Source: an uncultured Eubacteriales bacterium
GTDB lineage: Bacteria; Bacillota; Clostridia; Oscillospirales; Oscillospiraceae
Length of the DNA: 45,898 nt
Direction of reading: 5' to 3'
NCBI GenBank assembly: GCA_958402445.1
Contig: CATXTO010000016.1
Location: 1-45,898, forward strand
The notes below the pieces were generated by a model that saw nothing but the letters and a program-made list of their open reading frames with translations, did not search any database and was not told the origin of the DNA. The position numbers and the translations under genes are program-made. Positions 15,963 through 25,365 of this stretch are shown piece by piece (position 1 is the stretch's first letter; every line of letters starts with the position of its first letter).

Positions 15963-17423
15963 TTACCGGTATTGATTCAAACGCATCAGACAGCCCTTGA
16001 TCTCGCGAAGGTTGAGCGCCAGCATGGATGCGCCGTAGATACCTGCAATCAGAAATAGGATGAGATAATCGTGAAGACCCAGATGAGTCAGCCAAAGCTT
16101 GACCAAGATACACACTGCCGAGCCGGCGATTGACTTCGCCAAAAAGCCAAGCAGAAACTTCCAATCCATCACGTTTCTGATACGGCACTGTAATGCCTTT
16201 ATGCTGCTGCGGAACAGCAGAACCACCGTCATCAGAGTTACGATCACAGTAGCCAGCGCAGGTCCGATAAAGCCCACCAGCCGGTAGAGCAGAAGGTCCA
16301 AAATCAAATTTGCCGCCAGGCCGGCAGCCGAAATGTACATGAGCTGCTTTGTTTTTCCGGAGGCGCTGAGGATCAAAGAAATATTGGCGAACTTCACCAT
16401 CTCCACGATGATGTAGAGAATGAAAATCGATTTGCCCACCAGATACTCCCTGGAATACAGGAACGAAATGATCTGGTCTGGGCACAAAAGCGCTACGGTG
16501 GTAAACACCCAGGTACTCATACAGCCGATCTTCAGATAAAGTGAGAACACCTCACTGGCCTTCCCGTTTTCGTTTTGATTTAAATACCTGGTCACAACAG
16601 GAACCAGAATGGTGAGGAACGAGGCGGAGAGAAAATCAAACGGCAGGATTTTTCCGCAGTTGCTGTAAATCGCCAGCGCTTCCGTGGTTTCAAGCCCGCC
16701 GATCACCAGCTTGTCCATGTCCCGCATCAGCGTGTTCATGAGAACGTACGCGGCCATAGGCAGACTAAACCGAAGAATTTCCTTCACAATCGCCGGCTCC
16801 GGCCTAATGAGCCTGAGGCGCACGCCGAAATTTCTCAGCGAAATCACAAGCAGCACGTTCACCAGAATCTCCAGCAGCAGATAGACAAGCAAAATTGCAA
16901 AGAGGTTGCTCGTTGTCATAGAAATGATCACCACTGCCGCCAGCTGCAGAATCGATACCAGCAGGTTTCGCACGACAATCACACGAGACTGGCCGATTGC
17001 AACGTGAAGGACCTGCAGCAGCAGCGTGAAATTCGCAAGGAAGGGACGGAACGCGACTAAAAGCAGCAGGCTTTTTAGAGCCGGATTGGAGAAGTAATCG
17101 ACGATCAGGTCCTGCCCGATTAGGATTCCGCCTGCGACGCATATCCCCGTGAATACCAGAATTGAAAAAATGTGATTGCTATACTTTCGCTGTGTGGCCG
17201 CGTCCGAGGTGCGGTTGAAAAAGAAATTTGCGGCGTCGGTCAAACCCAAAACCGATAGGGTTGTCGCTACGGTTACGACAATCAATGTCTGAGAATAGGT
17301 GCCGTAGCCGTTTAAGCTCATGGTTTTGGACAAGACCATGGTGATAATCAGCGAGTTCAACGTGGTGATGAGCTTGACGCCTGCAAGCAGGATGGAGTTG
17401 CCCGAATTATTATTGATCCTCAT
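15963..17423 (-). CDS. Wzx-type polysaccharide flippase
   Basis: This 486-residue protein is hydrophobic throughout, with about 12-14 membrane spans, and fits the MATE/MVF-like polysaccharide transporter family (RfbX/Wzx). The N-terminal LLAGVKLITTLNSLIITMVLSKTMS and the internal RFSLPMAAYVLMNTLMRDMDKLVIG repeat are typical of the two half-bundles. It should move the undecaprenyl-linked repeat unit to the outer face. The start overlaps the stop of the acetyltransferase gene by 14 bases. Base composition is AT-richer than the flanking chromosome. Confidence 0.9.
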   Translation of the reverse strand: MRINNNSGNSILLAGVKLITTLNSLIITMVLSKTMSLNGYGTYSQTLIVVTVATTLSVLGLTDAANFFFNRTSDAATQRKYSNHIFSILVFTGICVAGGILIGQDLIVDYFSNPALKSLLLLVAFRPFLANFTLLLQVLHVAIGQSRVIVVRNLLVSILQLAAVVIISMTTSNLFAILLVYLLLEILVNVLLVISLRNFGVRLRLIRPEPAIVKEILRFSLPMAAYVLMNTLMRDMDKLVIGGLETTEALAIYSNCGKILPFDFLSASFLTILVPVVTRYLNQNENGKASEVFSLYLKIGCMSTWVFTTVALLCPDQIISFLYSREYLVGKSIFILYIIVEMVKFANISLILSASGKTKQLMYISAAGLAANLILDLLLYRLVGFIGPALATVIVTLMTVVLLFRSSIKALQCRIRNVMDWKFLLGFLAKSIAGSAVCILVKLWLTHLGLHDYLILFLIAGIYGASMLALNLREIKGCLMRLNQYR

Positions 17424-18012
17424 TTTCGCACCTCGTTGGAGGCGTCAGCAACTTGACAACTCTCGCAGGATTTCCGACGACCACGGAATATGCCGGCACG
17501 TCCTTGGTCACGACGCAGTGCATACCAATCACGGAGCCTTTTCCCACGCGAACCCCCTTGAGCACCGCGGCGAAATCCCCGATCCAAACGTTATCCTCGA
17601 TTACAACCGGGCTGTGCTGCGATTCCGTGGCGCGCCAAAGAGGAGACGAGCTGCCTCCCAAAGACATTTGGATTCGCTTTTCAGGCTCAACCGGATGCAC
17701 GTTGTTGTCGTTGATGCGCACGTGATTGGCGATAATCACATTGTCGCCGATTTGAATCGAGTCGCATGCGTGGATGTAGGAGAAGCCGCCTAGATACAAG
17801 CGCTTTCCCACCCGCAGTTCGCCGTCTCCCTGAAGGGACAGCACGCCTTTGATTTCGCATGCGTCTCCAATCGTCAGTCGCTCTCTTTTCCCCAGATTAC
17901 GACAATCCGCCGATGGGTACAGCTTCACATGCTCCCCCAGGATGGAGCTTTTTTTAAAAACGCGGCGAATCCGCAGGATTTTCAGCCGATGATACAGGCG
18001 TCTGATGAACAT
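17410..18012 (-). CDS. Left-handed beta-helix acetyltransferase
   Basis: About 200 residues. After a basic N-terminus the protein shows hexapeptide repeats (IGDNVIIANHVRIND, VVIEDNVWIGDFAAVLKGVRVGKGSVIGMHCVVTKDVPAYSVVVGNPARVVK), the WbbJ/maltose-acetyltransferase pattern. H111 in NDNNVHPVE is a plausible catalytic histidine. It likely O- or N-acetylates a sugar of the repeat unit using acetyl-CoA. ATG 18012 is favoured by GGAAG upstream; ATG 18027 is possible. The 5' end lies inside the 3' end of the polymerase gene by about 59 bases. Confidence 0.88.
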   Translation of the reverse strand: MFIRRLYHRLKILRIRRVFKKSSILGEHVKLYPSADCRNLGKRERLTIGDACEIKGVLSLQGDGELRVGKRLYLGGFSYIHACDSIQIGDNVIIANHVRINDNNVHPVEPEKRIQMSLGGSSSPLWRATESQHSPVVIEDNVWIGDFAAVLKGVRVGKGSVIGMHCVVTKDVPAYSVVVGNPARVVKLLTPPTRCENEDQ

Positions 18013-19339
18013 TTTTTTCACTTCCATTTATCAATACATGGACGGGCAGATGGAGCAGGGAAAGGGCAAACGCGAGCTGGAGATAAAACTGATACTCCAG
18101 GTTCCCGTGCGCTCCGATTCCCACAAGGAGCAGAACCAGAAGCGGGAGCAGCAGCGGCGCGGGTTTTCGGCTCCGTATGAATCGGAGAACCCGACAGGCC
18201 AGCCAGAGCAAGGCGGACAGGCCGCCAACCCACCCGAACACGCAGATTGTCTCCAGATATAGATTATGGGCGTGCCAGATAAAGCTGTTGGTTGCCGGAT
18301 TGAAGAACGGGGTTTCGTACAATGTGCTGGTCATGGGGAACAGCACGTACCTCAGGTTGGAAGTCATAATTCCTAAATAATGCGACCAGACCGCATTTCT
18401 GCCGGTAGACAGGTTGTCCCGGGTAAACCGCTCCAGATATCCTAGAAGGATATAATTGCCGGAGTTGAGCAGCAGGGCTACAATCCCGCCGATCAGCAGA
18501 GCCAACAGAAGCAGGAGCAGCAGAAGCCTGGCAAGAAAGCTTTTCCGGCTTTTTGCGCCTTGCTTGAGCCGGAAGAAAAAGTACACGGCATAGCACAGAA
18601 GGAGACCCGCCGCTGCAAGCTTCGAAAATGTCAAAAGGCAGAAAAAACTCAAAACCACGGCGCAGGCAATGTGCCATCTGCGTCCGTCGGCCCGCTTCAG
18701 GGCGCATACGAGGTTTGCCGCGATGACAAGCAGGGTCGATTCTCCGTAGATAATGGAATCCCCGGACACGCCGGCGAAACGGGTCATCCGCATTCCGTTG
18801 ATATAGACATAGGCGTTGGTATAGATCGTAGCCCCGCGAAGCATCATCACGTAGCCGATGATCGAGGACAGCACCATGCTGAGGCTGAAATAGCATAGGA
18901 GCTTCTTTGCGTTTCTCGTCCAGATCTCCTCGCCATAGGTCAGGATGAGCGGCAGAATCAGCACGCTCCAACTGACCAGCAGCACGAGGTCCGCCGCGAA
19001 GACGCGCAAAAGGAACAGGGCCAGAAAGCATATCAATTTTTTGGGCGAAACCGGATGGGACACCAGATACTTTACGCAAAATAAGCCGACGACCAAGTAG
19101 TGCAGGCTGTACGTACCCATTCGGTAACTCATTAGGTTGTAAAAGGGCAGACACGTGTACATCAGAACAAATAGCGTGTCCACGTGGACCAGCGCACACA
19201 CCCCAATAATCGCCGCGGTGATGAAAAAGTTCAGGATTCCGATCCCCTGCATCTGGCTGAATCCCAGAAAACAGAGCAGGAACAGGATGCACAGCGGGAT
19301 CATATCCTCTTTATTCCGTTTTCTGAGATAAATTACCAT
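17954..19339 (-). CDS. Wzy-type O-antigen polymerase/ligase-like membrane protein
   Basis: This 461-residue protein has roughly ten membrane spans and one larger extracellular loop. The loop and following span carry the Wzy_C/O-antigen ligase signature HAHNLYLETICVFGWVGGL; before it lies FTRDNLSTGRNAVWSHYLGI, also usual in this family. It is the best candidate for the polymerase joining repeat units outside the membrane. The C-terminal 20 residues are polar and overlap the acetyltransferase gene in another frame. Confidence 0.87.
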   Translation of the reverse strand: MVIYLRKRNKEDMIPLCILFLLCFLGFSQMQGIGILNFFITAAIIGVCALVHVDTLFVLMYTCLPFYNLMSYRMGTYSLHYLVVGLFCVKYLVSHPVSPKKLICFLALFLLRVFAADLVLLVSWSVLILPLILTYGEEIWTRNAKKLLCYFSLSMVLSSIIGYVMMLRGATIYTNAYVYINGMRMTRFAGVSGDSIIYGESTLLVIAANLVCALKRADGRRWHIACAVVLSFFCLLTFSKLAAAGLLLCYAVYFFFRLKQGAKSRKSFLARLLLLLLLLALLIGGIVALLLNSGNYILLGYLERFTRDNLSTGRNAVWSHYLGIMTSNLRYVLFPMTSTLYETPFFNPATNSFIWHAHNLYLETICVFGWVGGLSALLWLACRVLRFIRSRKPAPLLLPLLVLLLVGIGAHGNLEYQFYLQLAFALSLLHLPVHVLINGSEKNVHQTPVSSAENPADSPRF

Positions 19340-19348
19340 GCTGCTTCC

Positions 19349-20443
19349 TTACTGCTTCCCCAAGTAAAGCTCTAAATAATTTTCCGCCATTTTCTCCAGG
19401 CTGTATTTCTTCGACTCGGAGAGAGAGCCGTTTGCATAGCGCAGCCGCAGCGCCCGATCCTGGGTCAAACGCTCCATGGCCTGCGCGAATGCCGCGCAAT
19501 CTCCAACCTCTGTCAGAATGCCGTTTACGCCATCTTTAACAACGTCAACCGAGCCGCCGGCTTTCGTGGTGATAATGGGCAGGCCGGCGGCCATGGCCTC
19601 CAAGAGTACCACGGGCAGCCCCTCATAGTCGGAGGACATCAGATAGATATGGGCTTTTTCCAGCTCCTCGGCCACGTTGCCCACATTCCCCAAAAAGGTC
19701 ACAACCTGGTCGATTCCAAGGCTGACGGCCTGCGCCTCGATTTCCTTTCGCTGAACGCCGTCCCCCAGCAGGACCAGCCGAGTATGGGGATACTTATCAT
19801 GCACCAGCTTGAACGCGTCCAGCATCAGGGCCTTGTTTTTCAAAGGCAGGAAGCTGCCGATGGAGATAAACCGGATTTCATCCTCCCGCATCTGCTCATA
19901 CGGAGCGGAGCGGGCGAAGGAATCCAGGTCCACGCCGTTGTATACACAGGATACGGAGCTCGGATTCACATGATACACATCCACAATGGATTGTTTGCAG
20001 AAATCAGAGATCGCAATCAATTTTAATCCGAAGAACCGGTTCGCCAGTTTCAGCATCCAGCGGTCAACCCCGTGGGCGTCTCTGTCCGCAAGGCTGTGCA
20101 CCGCGTAGAAGCGTCGCTTTACCCGGCACAGAAGCATGGGCAGCAGGAGATAGGTCACGGTTCTTTGGTTGGCATGCAGCACGTCCGGCTTAAATTCCCG
20201 GATGGCCCGAAAAATCTGCGGAATCACCGAGAGATCGACGCCCTTCCGCTTCGATAGGTATGTGACGTCAAGGCCCAATTCGTCCGCTTTTTCCTCAAAT
20301 ATCTGCCCGCTGCGGGGGGCCAGGGATAACAGCCGCAGCTCCACCTGGGAACGATCGATTCTCGACGCCAGATCAATGGCGAGCTTTTGCACGCCGCCGG
20401 TATAGAGCTGTGGAACTACCAGCATCACCCGGGTTTTTATCAT
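19349..20443 (-). CDS. Glycosyltransferase family 4
   Basis: The 364-residue protein has a GT-B fold. The N-terminal domain begins VMLVVPQLYTGGVQKLAIDLA (a glycine-rich GT4 start), and the C-terminal nucleotide-sugar domain has SIGSFLPLKNKALMLDAFK, LVLLGDGVQR and the E-x7-E motif in SSDYEGLPVVLLEAMAAGLP. It would add a sugar from a nucleotide donor to the lipid-linked repeat unit in the cytoplasm. The donor cannot be told. The ATG overlaps the preceding stop by 4 bases. Confidence 0.92.
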   Translation of the reverse strand: MIKTRVMLVVPQLYTGGVQKLAIDLASRIDRSQVELRLLSLAPRSGQIFEEKADELGLDVTYLSKRKGVDLSVIPQIFRAIREFKPDVLHANQRTVTYLLLPMLLCRVKRRFYAVHSLADRDAHGVDRWMLKLANRFFGLKLIAISDFCKQSIVDVYHVNPSSVSCVYNGVDLDSFARSAPYEQMREDEIRFISIGSFLPLKNKALMLDAFKLVHDKYPHTRLVLLGDGVQRKEIEAQAVSLGIDQVVTFLGNVGNVAEELEKAHIYLMSSDYEGLPVVLLEAMAAGLPIITTKAGGSVDVVKDGVNGILTEVGDCAAFAQAMERLTQDRALRLRYANGSLSESKKYSLEKMAENYLELYLGKQ

Positions 20444-21621
20444 AAACCGTACGCCTCCAATGCCTGAAAAAAGCCGTCCGCGCTGCGTCGTTCCGCTTCC
20501 AAGCCCCTGGCGATGCAGCCCAGCGGCGGGGATCGCAACAGTTCGTCTAATTTCGTCATCAATTTCTCCCAGGCAAACGGTTCCTTGCCGCCTGTGGGGA
20601 AGTACAAGTCCGCCAGGCCCATTCGTCCCAAGGCGTCTTCAATTTTGTTGGGCATGGCGTCGATCGACTTTTCCGCGCCAACGGCGAGGACAGGCGTGCC
20701 GTTCAACAGGGAGAACATCGTTCCGTGAAAATATTTGGAAACTGTTGCGCGAAACAGGCCGAAGACCAGGCTCCATTCCTGGGGCGTCAGGTCGGCCAGA
20801 TAGGGGATGTCCGCGTACCGATTGTAGGAATAGACCGAGACCGTCTGATACGCCGTACCATACGCAGCCTTCAGCCGCCGCGTGAGCTCCTGCGCTACGC
20901 TGCCGTTTAGGTTGGACAGCATCAGCCCAATGGTGGGCTTTTCCGGGTCGAAGCGGTAGGCTTTGTAGAGCTTATCGATCAGGGCGGTCCGGTCCTTCTT
21001 GGTCAGGTCGCCCAGCAGAAGCGAAGGGTCGCAATTGTGGTGCGTGGTTGCTTCCGGGCACACGGTTTGAACGAGCCGCTGCGTCTGCGCGTCCCGCACA
21101 CCGATATAATCAAACCGCTGAAAGGCATCCCGGAGAAAGGGCCCGTCCTCCCCGATTTCCGAAAAGGTCTTGATTCCCAGCCCGTTACAGGATGCGGCGT
21201 AAGAGAACCGGGCAAAATCGCCGTCGGAGTTCAGAAAGTACGGATTGGGAAGGCCCCGCTTGCCATAGTTCCAGACCGCGTCGCTGCCGGTGATCAGCAC
21301 GTCGTATCGACGTCCGATCCAATGAAAAAACTTTTGGCAATCATCTGAGAATAAATGGCTGGGGGAAAGCGGCAGCTCCCGGAGTCCCCGCTGGAAGGCC
21401 CGGTACATGGCGATTCTGCCTCCAAGCTGCAGGATGCTGTCCCTTCCGCGGTACAGCGTAATCAGCCGGTAGTAGGCGATCATCCTTCGGGAGCTGTAAT
21501 CGACAATTTCAACCTCCGCATGGGGGAATTTTTCCTGAAGGGCGGAGGCCAGGGCGGCAGACTGCATGACCGCCCCGTAATTCATGCTGCGGTGATAGGT
21601 CAAAATTCCAATCCTTTTCAT
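20440..21621 (-). CDS. Polysaccharide pyruvyl transferase family protein
   Basis: The 393-residue protein begins RIGILTYHRSMNYGAVMQ and has DVLITGSDAVWN, FSYAASCNG, YIGVRDAQTQRLV and near the end SKYFHGTMFSLLNGTPVLAVG, all standard marks of the CsaB/WcaK pyruvyltransferase family. It would transfer an enolpyruvyl group from phosphoenolpyruvate to a sugar, making a ketal-linked pyruvate and adding negative charge. GGAGG just before ATG 21621 fixes the start. It couples to the GT4 gene downstream (ATGA). Confidence 0.9.
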   Translation of the reverse strand: MKRIGILTYHRSMNYGAVMQSAALASALQEKFPHAEVEIVDYSSRRMIAYYRLITLYRGRDSILQLGGRIAMYRAFQRGLRELPLSPSHLFSDDCQKFFHWIGRRYDVLITGSDAVWNYGKRGLPNPYFLNSDGDFARFSYAASCNGLGIKTFSEIGEDGPFLRDAFQRFDYIGVRDAQTQRLVQTVCPEATTHHNCDPSLLLGDLTKKDRTALIDKLYKAYRFDPEKPTIGLMLSNLNGSVAQELTRRLKAAYGTAYQTVSVYSYNRYADIPYLADLTPQEWSLVFGLFRATVSKYFHGTMFSLLNGTPVLAVGAEKSIDAMPNKIEDALGRMGLADLYFPTGGKEPFAWEKLMTKLDELLRSPPLGCIARGLEAERRSADGFFQALEAYGL

Positions 21622-21629
21622 AGGGCCTC

Positions 21630-22574
21630 CTATTGAACCAAAAACGCGTCGGCCGGCGTGGTCAGTTTTTGAACGGTTTTTCGCAGCACCGCTCGGATGG
21701 TGTTCCACCTGGACTTGGAATACCGGTCAAAACGCGCGGCATATGCGCTGAAAACCTCGCTGCCCGACAGCTGGGATAAGGCGAGAAGAAGGGAAACGTG
21801 AACCCGGTTGTACGCGGGGCTGGCAATCGTGCCGATCAAATCATAGTTGGACCAGTATTTCCGGTCATAACGGGGGAGCGCTTGCTCCAGCGTTCGGCAG
21901 GACCGCTCCCAGATTATGCGGCAATCCTCCGAGCCGGAAAACAGAATAAAGTCGTATAACCCGAATAAAGCGAATATCCAGCCGTTCAAAACGGAACTGG
22001 AGCAGCCATCCTGCGGAGGATATTTTTCCAGGGTGACGTCGTGGCCGCAGTAGACCGCCGTCCCGCCCTCCATCGTGGGGCGCAGCATAAAGCGAATCGC
22101 CTTTTCCGCGCCCAGCCGGTACCGCTCGTCGTGATTGACTAGATAGGCCCTGAGAAGGATGGAGCATCCCTGTCCCTGGGCCATGCAGGAGCTGTTTCCC
22201 AGTTTGCTGCCGATGGATTGGCGGGCGTCCCATTTTCCATCGTCCTGCTGGCTGTCCAGAATCCGCTCCGCCAGCTTCAGGAACCGCTCCAGATACGCCC
22301 GTTCCTCCCGCAGCAGAAACAGGTCATAGCAGCCCAGGGCATACTGGGAAATTGTCACCAGGGAGTAAACCTTTTGTCCGGAAGAAGCGATGTTGTAGGG
22401 AACGCCCTGCTCATCCAGAAGCGTGGCGGGCGACACCTTGCCGGTGAGGTCATTGTAATAACCCCGGATTTCATCCTTGCGAAAACACCGGCCCATGCCC
22501 TGCTCCACAGCCACGGCGCTTTTCCCGGCGGCCATATTGAACCAACGCTGGATCAAACGAATCACTTTTCCCAT
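21630..22574 (-). CDS. D-glucuronyl C5-epimerase family protein
   Basis: The 314-residue protein matches the C-terminal catalytic domain of D-glucuronyl C5-epimerases (PF06662). The marks are LNGWIFALFGLYDFILFSG, LEQALPRYDRKYWSNYDL, and SPAYNRVHVSLLLAL, with the alpha/alpha-barrel pattern before them (DDGKWDARQSIG; SCMAQGQGCSILLRAYL). Family members turn glucuronic acid to iduronic acid within a polymer. Ugd in the same operon makes the glucuronic acid donor. No signal peptide is visible, which is odd if the enzyme acts on exported polymer; it may act on the lipid-linked unit inside the cell. ATG 22574 is preferred; the frame to 22619 lies inside the upstream gene. Confidence 0.83.
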   Translation of the reverse strand: MGKVIRLIQRWFNMAAGKSAVAVEQGMGRCFRKDEIRGYYNDLTGKVSPATLLDEQGVPYNIASSGQKVYSLVTISQYALGCYDLFLLREERAYLERFLKLAERILDSQQDDGKWDARQSIGSKLGNSSCMAQGQGCSILLRAYLVNHDERYRLGAEKAIRFMLRPTMEGGTAVYCGHDVTLEKYPPQDGCSSSVLNGWIFALFGLYDFILFSGSEDCRIIWERSCRTLEQALPRYDRKYWSNYDLIGTIASPAYNRVHVSLLLALSQLSGSEVFSAYAARFDRYSKSRWNTIRAVLRKTVQKLTTPADAFLVQ

Positions 22575-23863
22575 GCTAACTCCGCTTTTTCCCCTGTGAA
22601 CACACGCTGCGCAAACCATGCGTTGTTATGCAGGGCGTTAAATTTTTCCTGCCAGATTTCCCTGGCGCTACGCCGGAGCGCGGCATACTCCGCCTCGGGG
22701 AGTGCGATCATCCTCCGGATACAGCCGGAAAGCTGTTCCGTTGCGAACCGCTCCGGGATGAGATATCCGGTTTGCCCGTCCAAAACGATCTCTGCGGTAC
22801 CGCCCACGTCTGTGGCGATGGACGGAATCCCAAAGCTGGCCGCCTCCATGATGACCGCCGGCAGGCCTTCGGATTCGCTGGGGTTGACCAGCACGTCCAC
22901 ATGGTGCGTTTGGTAATAGTGAAAGATTTCGTCGTGGGGCAGGGCTCCTGTGTACTCGACTTGCACGTTGGGCCTGGACGCCAGTGCGGAAGCGATGTAT
23001 TTTTTGAGCTCGTGATAGTAGGAGTCGCCCTCGATTCCACCGCCGATCACGGTCCATTTGCACGGCTCCTCCACGAGGGCCAGCGCGTCGGCCAGCCGCT
23101 CCAGTCGTTTGACGGGGACGATGCGGCAGCACGATACAAGGTGAAAAACCGCTTCCCGCGCCGCCTCCGCCACACCGCAATCCAGGGTTCCCACGTATCC
23201 CACGTCGATTTTATCTGCATACTGGGGATGTCCCGCACGCAGATAATCCGCGCCGTTTTTCGAGCAAACGTAAACCTTCTCCACCTTGCCCAGCAAATAC
23301 TCCCGCATGGGCAGATAGTTGAGCCTGTTCCTGGTTTCATACAGATCGTATCGATGGGCCCGGGAAATGACTCTGACCCGGCCACATCCGCGCTGGCGCA
23401 AGTATTCGCTGACGCCCACGGCGACCCGGACATTGGCGAAGAACCAATAGCTGTAGAGAACCACTTCCTCAAACTGCGAAAAATCGTATGAATCGAGGAT
23501 GGCTGTCGCCTCCCGGATCAGGCGCTGGCAGCGTTCCTCAAAGGACCATAGAAAAACCCGCCGCACTAGGTGGCCCTTGACCCGGTCCGCGTCGCTTGTT
23601 AGAGCCTCGCTTTTCCGAAACGCCTGTCTTCCGCATTTGAGTTTGTCTTTGATTCTCCCCACTTTTCTAGACGTTGTTGCGGTATTGTAATACGCGACCC
23701 CGGCGGGCGGCGTTCTTGTGATGGGTTCGCCCTTGCTGACGTCCTGGGACAGTACCAGGATTTTTTCAAAAAGAGGGAGATAGTGCGCCACCTCGTCTTG
23801 AAAGGACGGTTCACCATAGGAATATGGATATTTTCGTGTAAATACAATCAGGCATTTGCCCAT
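22562..23863 (-). CDS. Glycosyltransferase family 4
   Basis: This 433-residue GT-B enzyme has LIVFTRKYPYSYGEPSFQDE at the N-terminus (PYSYGEP matches a WcaA/TuaC-like subgroup), VISRAHRYDLYE, HLVSCCRIVPVKRLERL for the donor domain, and ESEGLPAVIMEAASFGIPSIATDVGG with the E-x7-E pair. It should transfer a sugar in the cytoplasm during repeat-unit assembly. AGGGGGTGG lies 4 bases before the ATG. The gene overlaps the start of the epimerase gene by 13 bases. Confidence 0.92.
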   Translation of the reverse strand: MGKCLIVFTRKYPYSYGEPSFQDEVAHYLPLFEKILVLSQDVSKGEPITRTPPAGVAYYNTATTSRKVGRIKDKLKCGRQAFRKSEALTSDADRVKGHLVRRVFLWSFEERCQRLIREATAILDSYDFSQFEEVVLYSYWFFANVRVAVGVSEYLRQRGCGRVRVISRAHRYDLYETRNRLNYLPMREYLLGKVEKVYVCSKNGADYLRAGHPQYADKIDVGYVGTLDCGVAEAAREAVFHLVSCCRIVPVKRLERLADALALVEEPCKWTVIGGGIEGDSYYHELKKYIASALASRPNVQVEYTGALPHDEIFHYYQTHHVDVLVNPSESEGLPAVIMEAASFGIPSIATDVGGTAEIVLDGQTGYLIPERFATEQLSGCIRRMIALPEAEYAALRRSAREIWQEKFNALHNNAWFAQRVFTGEKAELAWEK

Positions 23864-23895
23864 GCTGCCACCCCCTGTTCACACATCGGATCAAA

Positions 23896-24798
23896 TTAGT
23901 TTTGGCCATGCCCGGAAAGGTATCGCTTTGCCTCTTTGAAACAAGAGACCGGCGAAATGAAAAACGCCTTGGCTGCGAATGGAATCGCCTTTGTCAGCTG
24001 CTTGCCGCGTGCATACGCAAACGCGCAGACCGCGTGGAAGCGAAAGTCCACATAGCGTCGCTCCTGCCGGGACAAAATCGGTTTATACGAGCACATAAGG
24101 TCATAAATGCCCCGCTGGGCCTGTACAAAATTGGCTCCGACGGAGATCCTTTCTCCGGCGTGGAGGTACTGCACCACGTAGGAGCCAGGCATATACCCAA
24201 TTTTTAAGTCCGCCTCGATACAGCGGAGCATCAGGATAAAATCCTGACCCCTTGGAACCTCCCCGAAGCCGTCCGTGCGCATCAGCGCGTCCCGGCGTAT
24301 CATATAAATCGCCGTGGGGGCGATTGCCGTTACGATGTGGGTGCGCAGGAGCGTCTGCTTGGAGAAGTCCTTGGCCCGATCCATTTTTCGCAGCTCCACC
24401 AGCTTATCATTTTCGTCATGCCACTGTACGTCCTGGTAGCTCATCTCCAAATCGTGCTCTAACATAAACTGGAGCTGCGCCTCAATTTTGTTCGGCAGGT
24501 AGCGGTCATCGTCGTCCAGAAAAGCGATGTATTCTCCGGTGCAGAATTGCAGACCAAAGTTTCTGGCGGCGCCGCCGCCGGTTGCGCCTGCGGTTTTGAC
24601 GTATTTGATTTGCTTGCGCGCCACATATGGCGCCAGGGCCTCCTTCGTGCTGATGTGATACGCCGACTCCGGGATATTATCATCCACCACCACGATTTCA
24701 ATTCTGGGGTAAGTCTGCGCAAGCACGGAATCCAAGGCCCGGGCAATGAAATTACTTCGCTTATAGGTCGGGATCAGGACGCTGACCAGCGGCTGCAT
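23896..24798 (-). CDS. Glycosyltransferase family 2
   Basis: The 300-residue enzyme has a GT-A fold: VSVLIPTYKRSNFIARALDS at the start, IEIVVVDDN, the GGGAARNFGL helix and the metal-binding DDDD in EYIAFLDDDDRYLPNKIE near residue 95. The later RGQDFILMLRC is the usual acceptor/catalytic ED-type region. No membrane span follows, so it works as a soluble or peripheral enzyme. The ATG and the gmhA stop share one base (TGATG), a close translational coupling. Confidence 0.92.
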   Translation of the reverse strand: MQPLVSVLIPTYKRSNFIARALDSVLAQTYPRIEIVVVDDNIPESAYHISTKEALAPYVARKQIKYVKTAGATGGGAARNFGLQFCTGEYIAFLDDDDRYLPNKIEAQLQFMLEHDLEMSYQDVQWHDENDKLVELRKMDRAKDFSKQTLLRTHIVTAIAPTAIYMIRRDALMRTDGFGEVPRGQDFILMLRCIEADLKIGYMPGSYVVQYLHAGERISVGANFVQAQRGIYDLMCSYKPILSRQERRYVDFRFHAVCAFAYARGKQLTKAIPFAAKAFFISPVSCFKEAKRYLSGHGQN

Positions 24799-25364
24799 CA
24801 GTTGTGCTCCCCCATCATGCGCAGCATCATATGGTCGAACATCATGTGAAGGTCCTCCGCAATTTGCATGTCGTCCACATGGACGTGCATCCTGTAGTCG
24901 GCAAGCTCCCTGAGCTTTCCGCCGTTGTATCCGGTGATGCCGATCACCGGCGCGCCGACAGTCTTGGCGTATTCCACCGCCTTGATCACGTTTTTGGAAT
25001 TTCCGCTTCCGGATATTGCAATCACCAAATCCTCAGCGCGCAGTTTCTTCTCCAGCTGAAAAGAAAACACGTCGTCGTAGCCGATATCGTTTGCAATTGC
25101 CATCACAACCGGGGTGTTATCGCAGAGACATTCAAATTTGAATTTCTTTCCGCCCAAATTTTCAGAGGCCCCCTTAGCAAAATCACAGACCATGTGGCTG
25201 GCGGTGGCGGCCGAGCCGCCGTTGCCCATGGTATAGATCATGCCGCCGCGATCCCGGGCTTCCATCACGGCGTTGATGGCATCGTTGAGCTCGTCAATAT
25301 TCAGGGCCTGAATCGTGGCCATTTCTTTGTCGAAATACCTTCGAATGCTTTCCCGATAGTCCAT
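24798..25364 (-). CDS. gmhA: Sedoheptulose-7-phosphate isomerase
   Basis: The 188-residue SIS-domain protein has GNGGSAATASHMVCDFAKG near residue 45 and VIAISGSGNSKNVIKAVEYA, the sugar-phosphate binding segments of GmhA. It converts sedoheptulose 7-phosphate to D-glycero-D-manno-heptose 7-phosphate, the first step of nucleotide-heptose synthesis. HddA, GmhB and HddC encoded upstream complete the route. GGAG before ATG 25364 supports this start; it begins 1 base after the galE stop. Confidence 0.92.
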   Translation of the reverse strand: MDYRESIRRYFDKEMATIQALNIDELNDAINAVMEARDRGGMIYTMGNGGSAATASHMVCDFAKGASENLGGKKFKFECLCDNTPVVMAIANDIGYDDVFSFQLEKKLRAEDLVIAISGSGNSKNVIKAVEYAKTVGAPVIGITGYNGGKLRELADYRMHVHVDDMQIAEDLHMMFDHMMLRMMGEHN

Positions 25365-25365
25365 A

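Noticed and set aside
22628..23491. 287-codon plus-strand frame within the GT4 gene
   Set aside because: It is a shadow of the glycosyltransferase, which has clear GT4 motifs.
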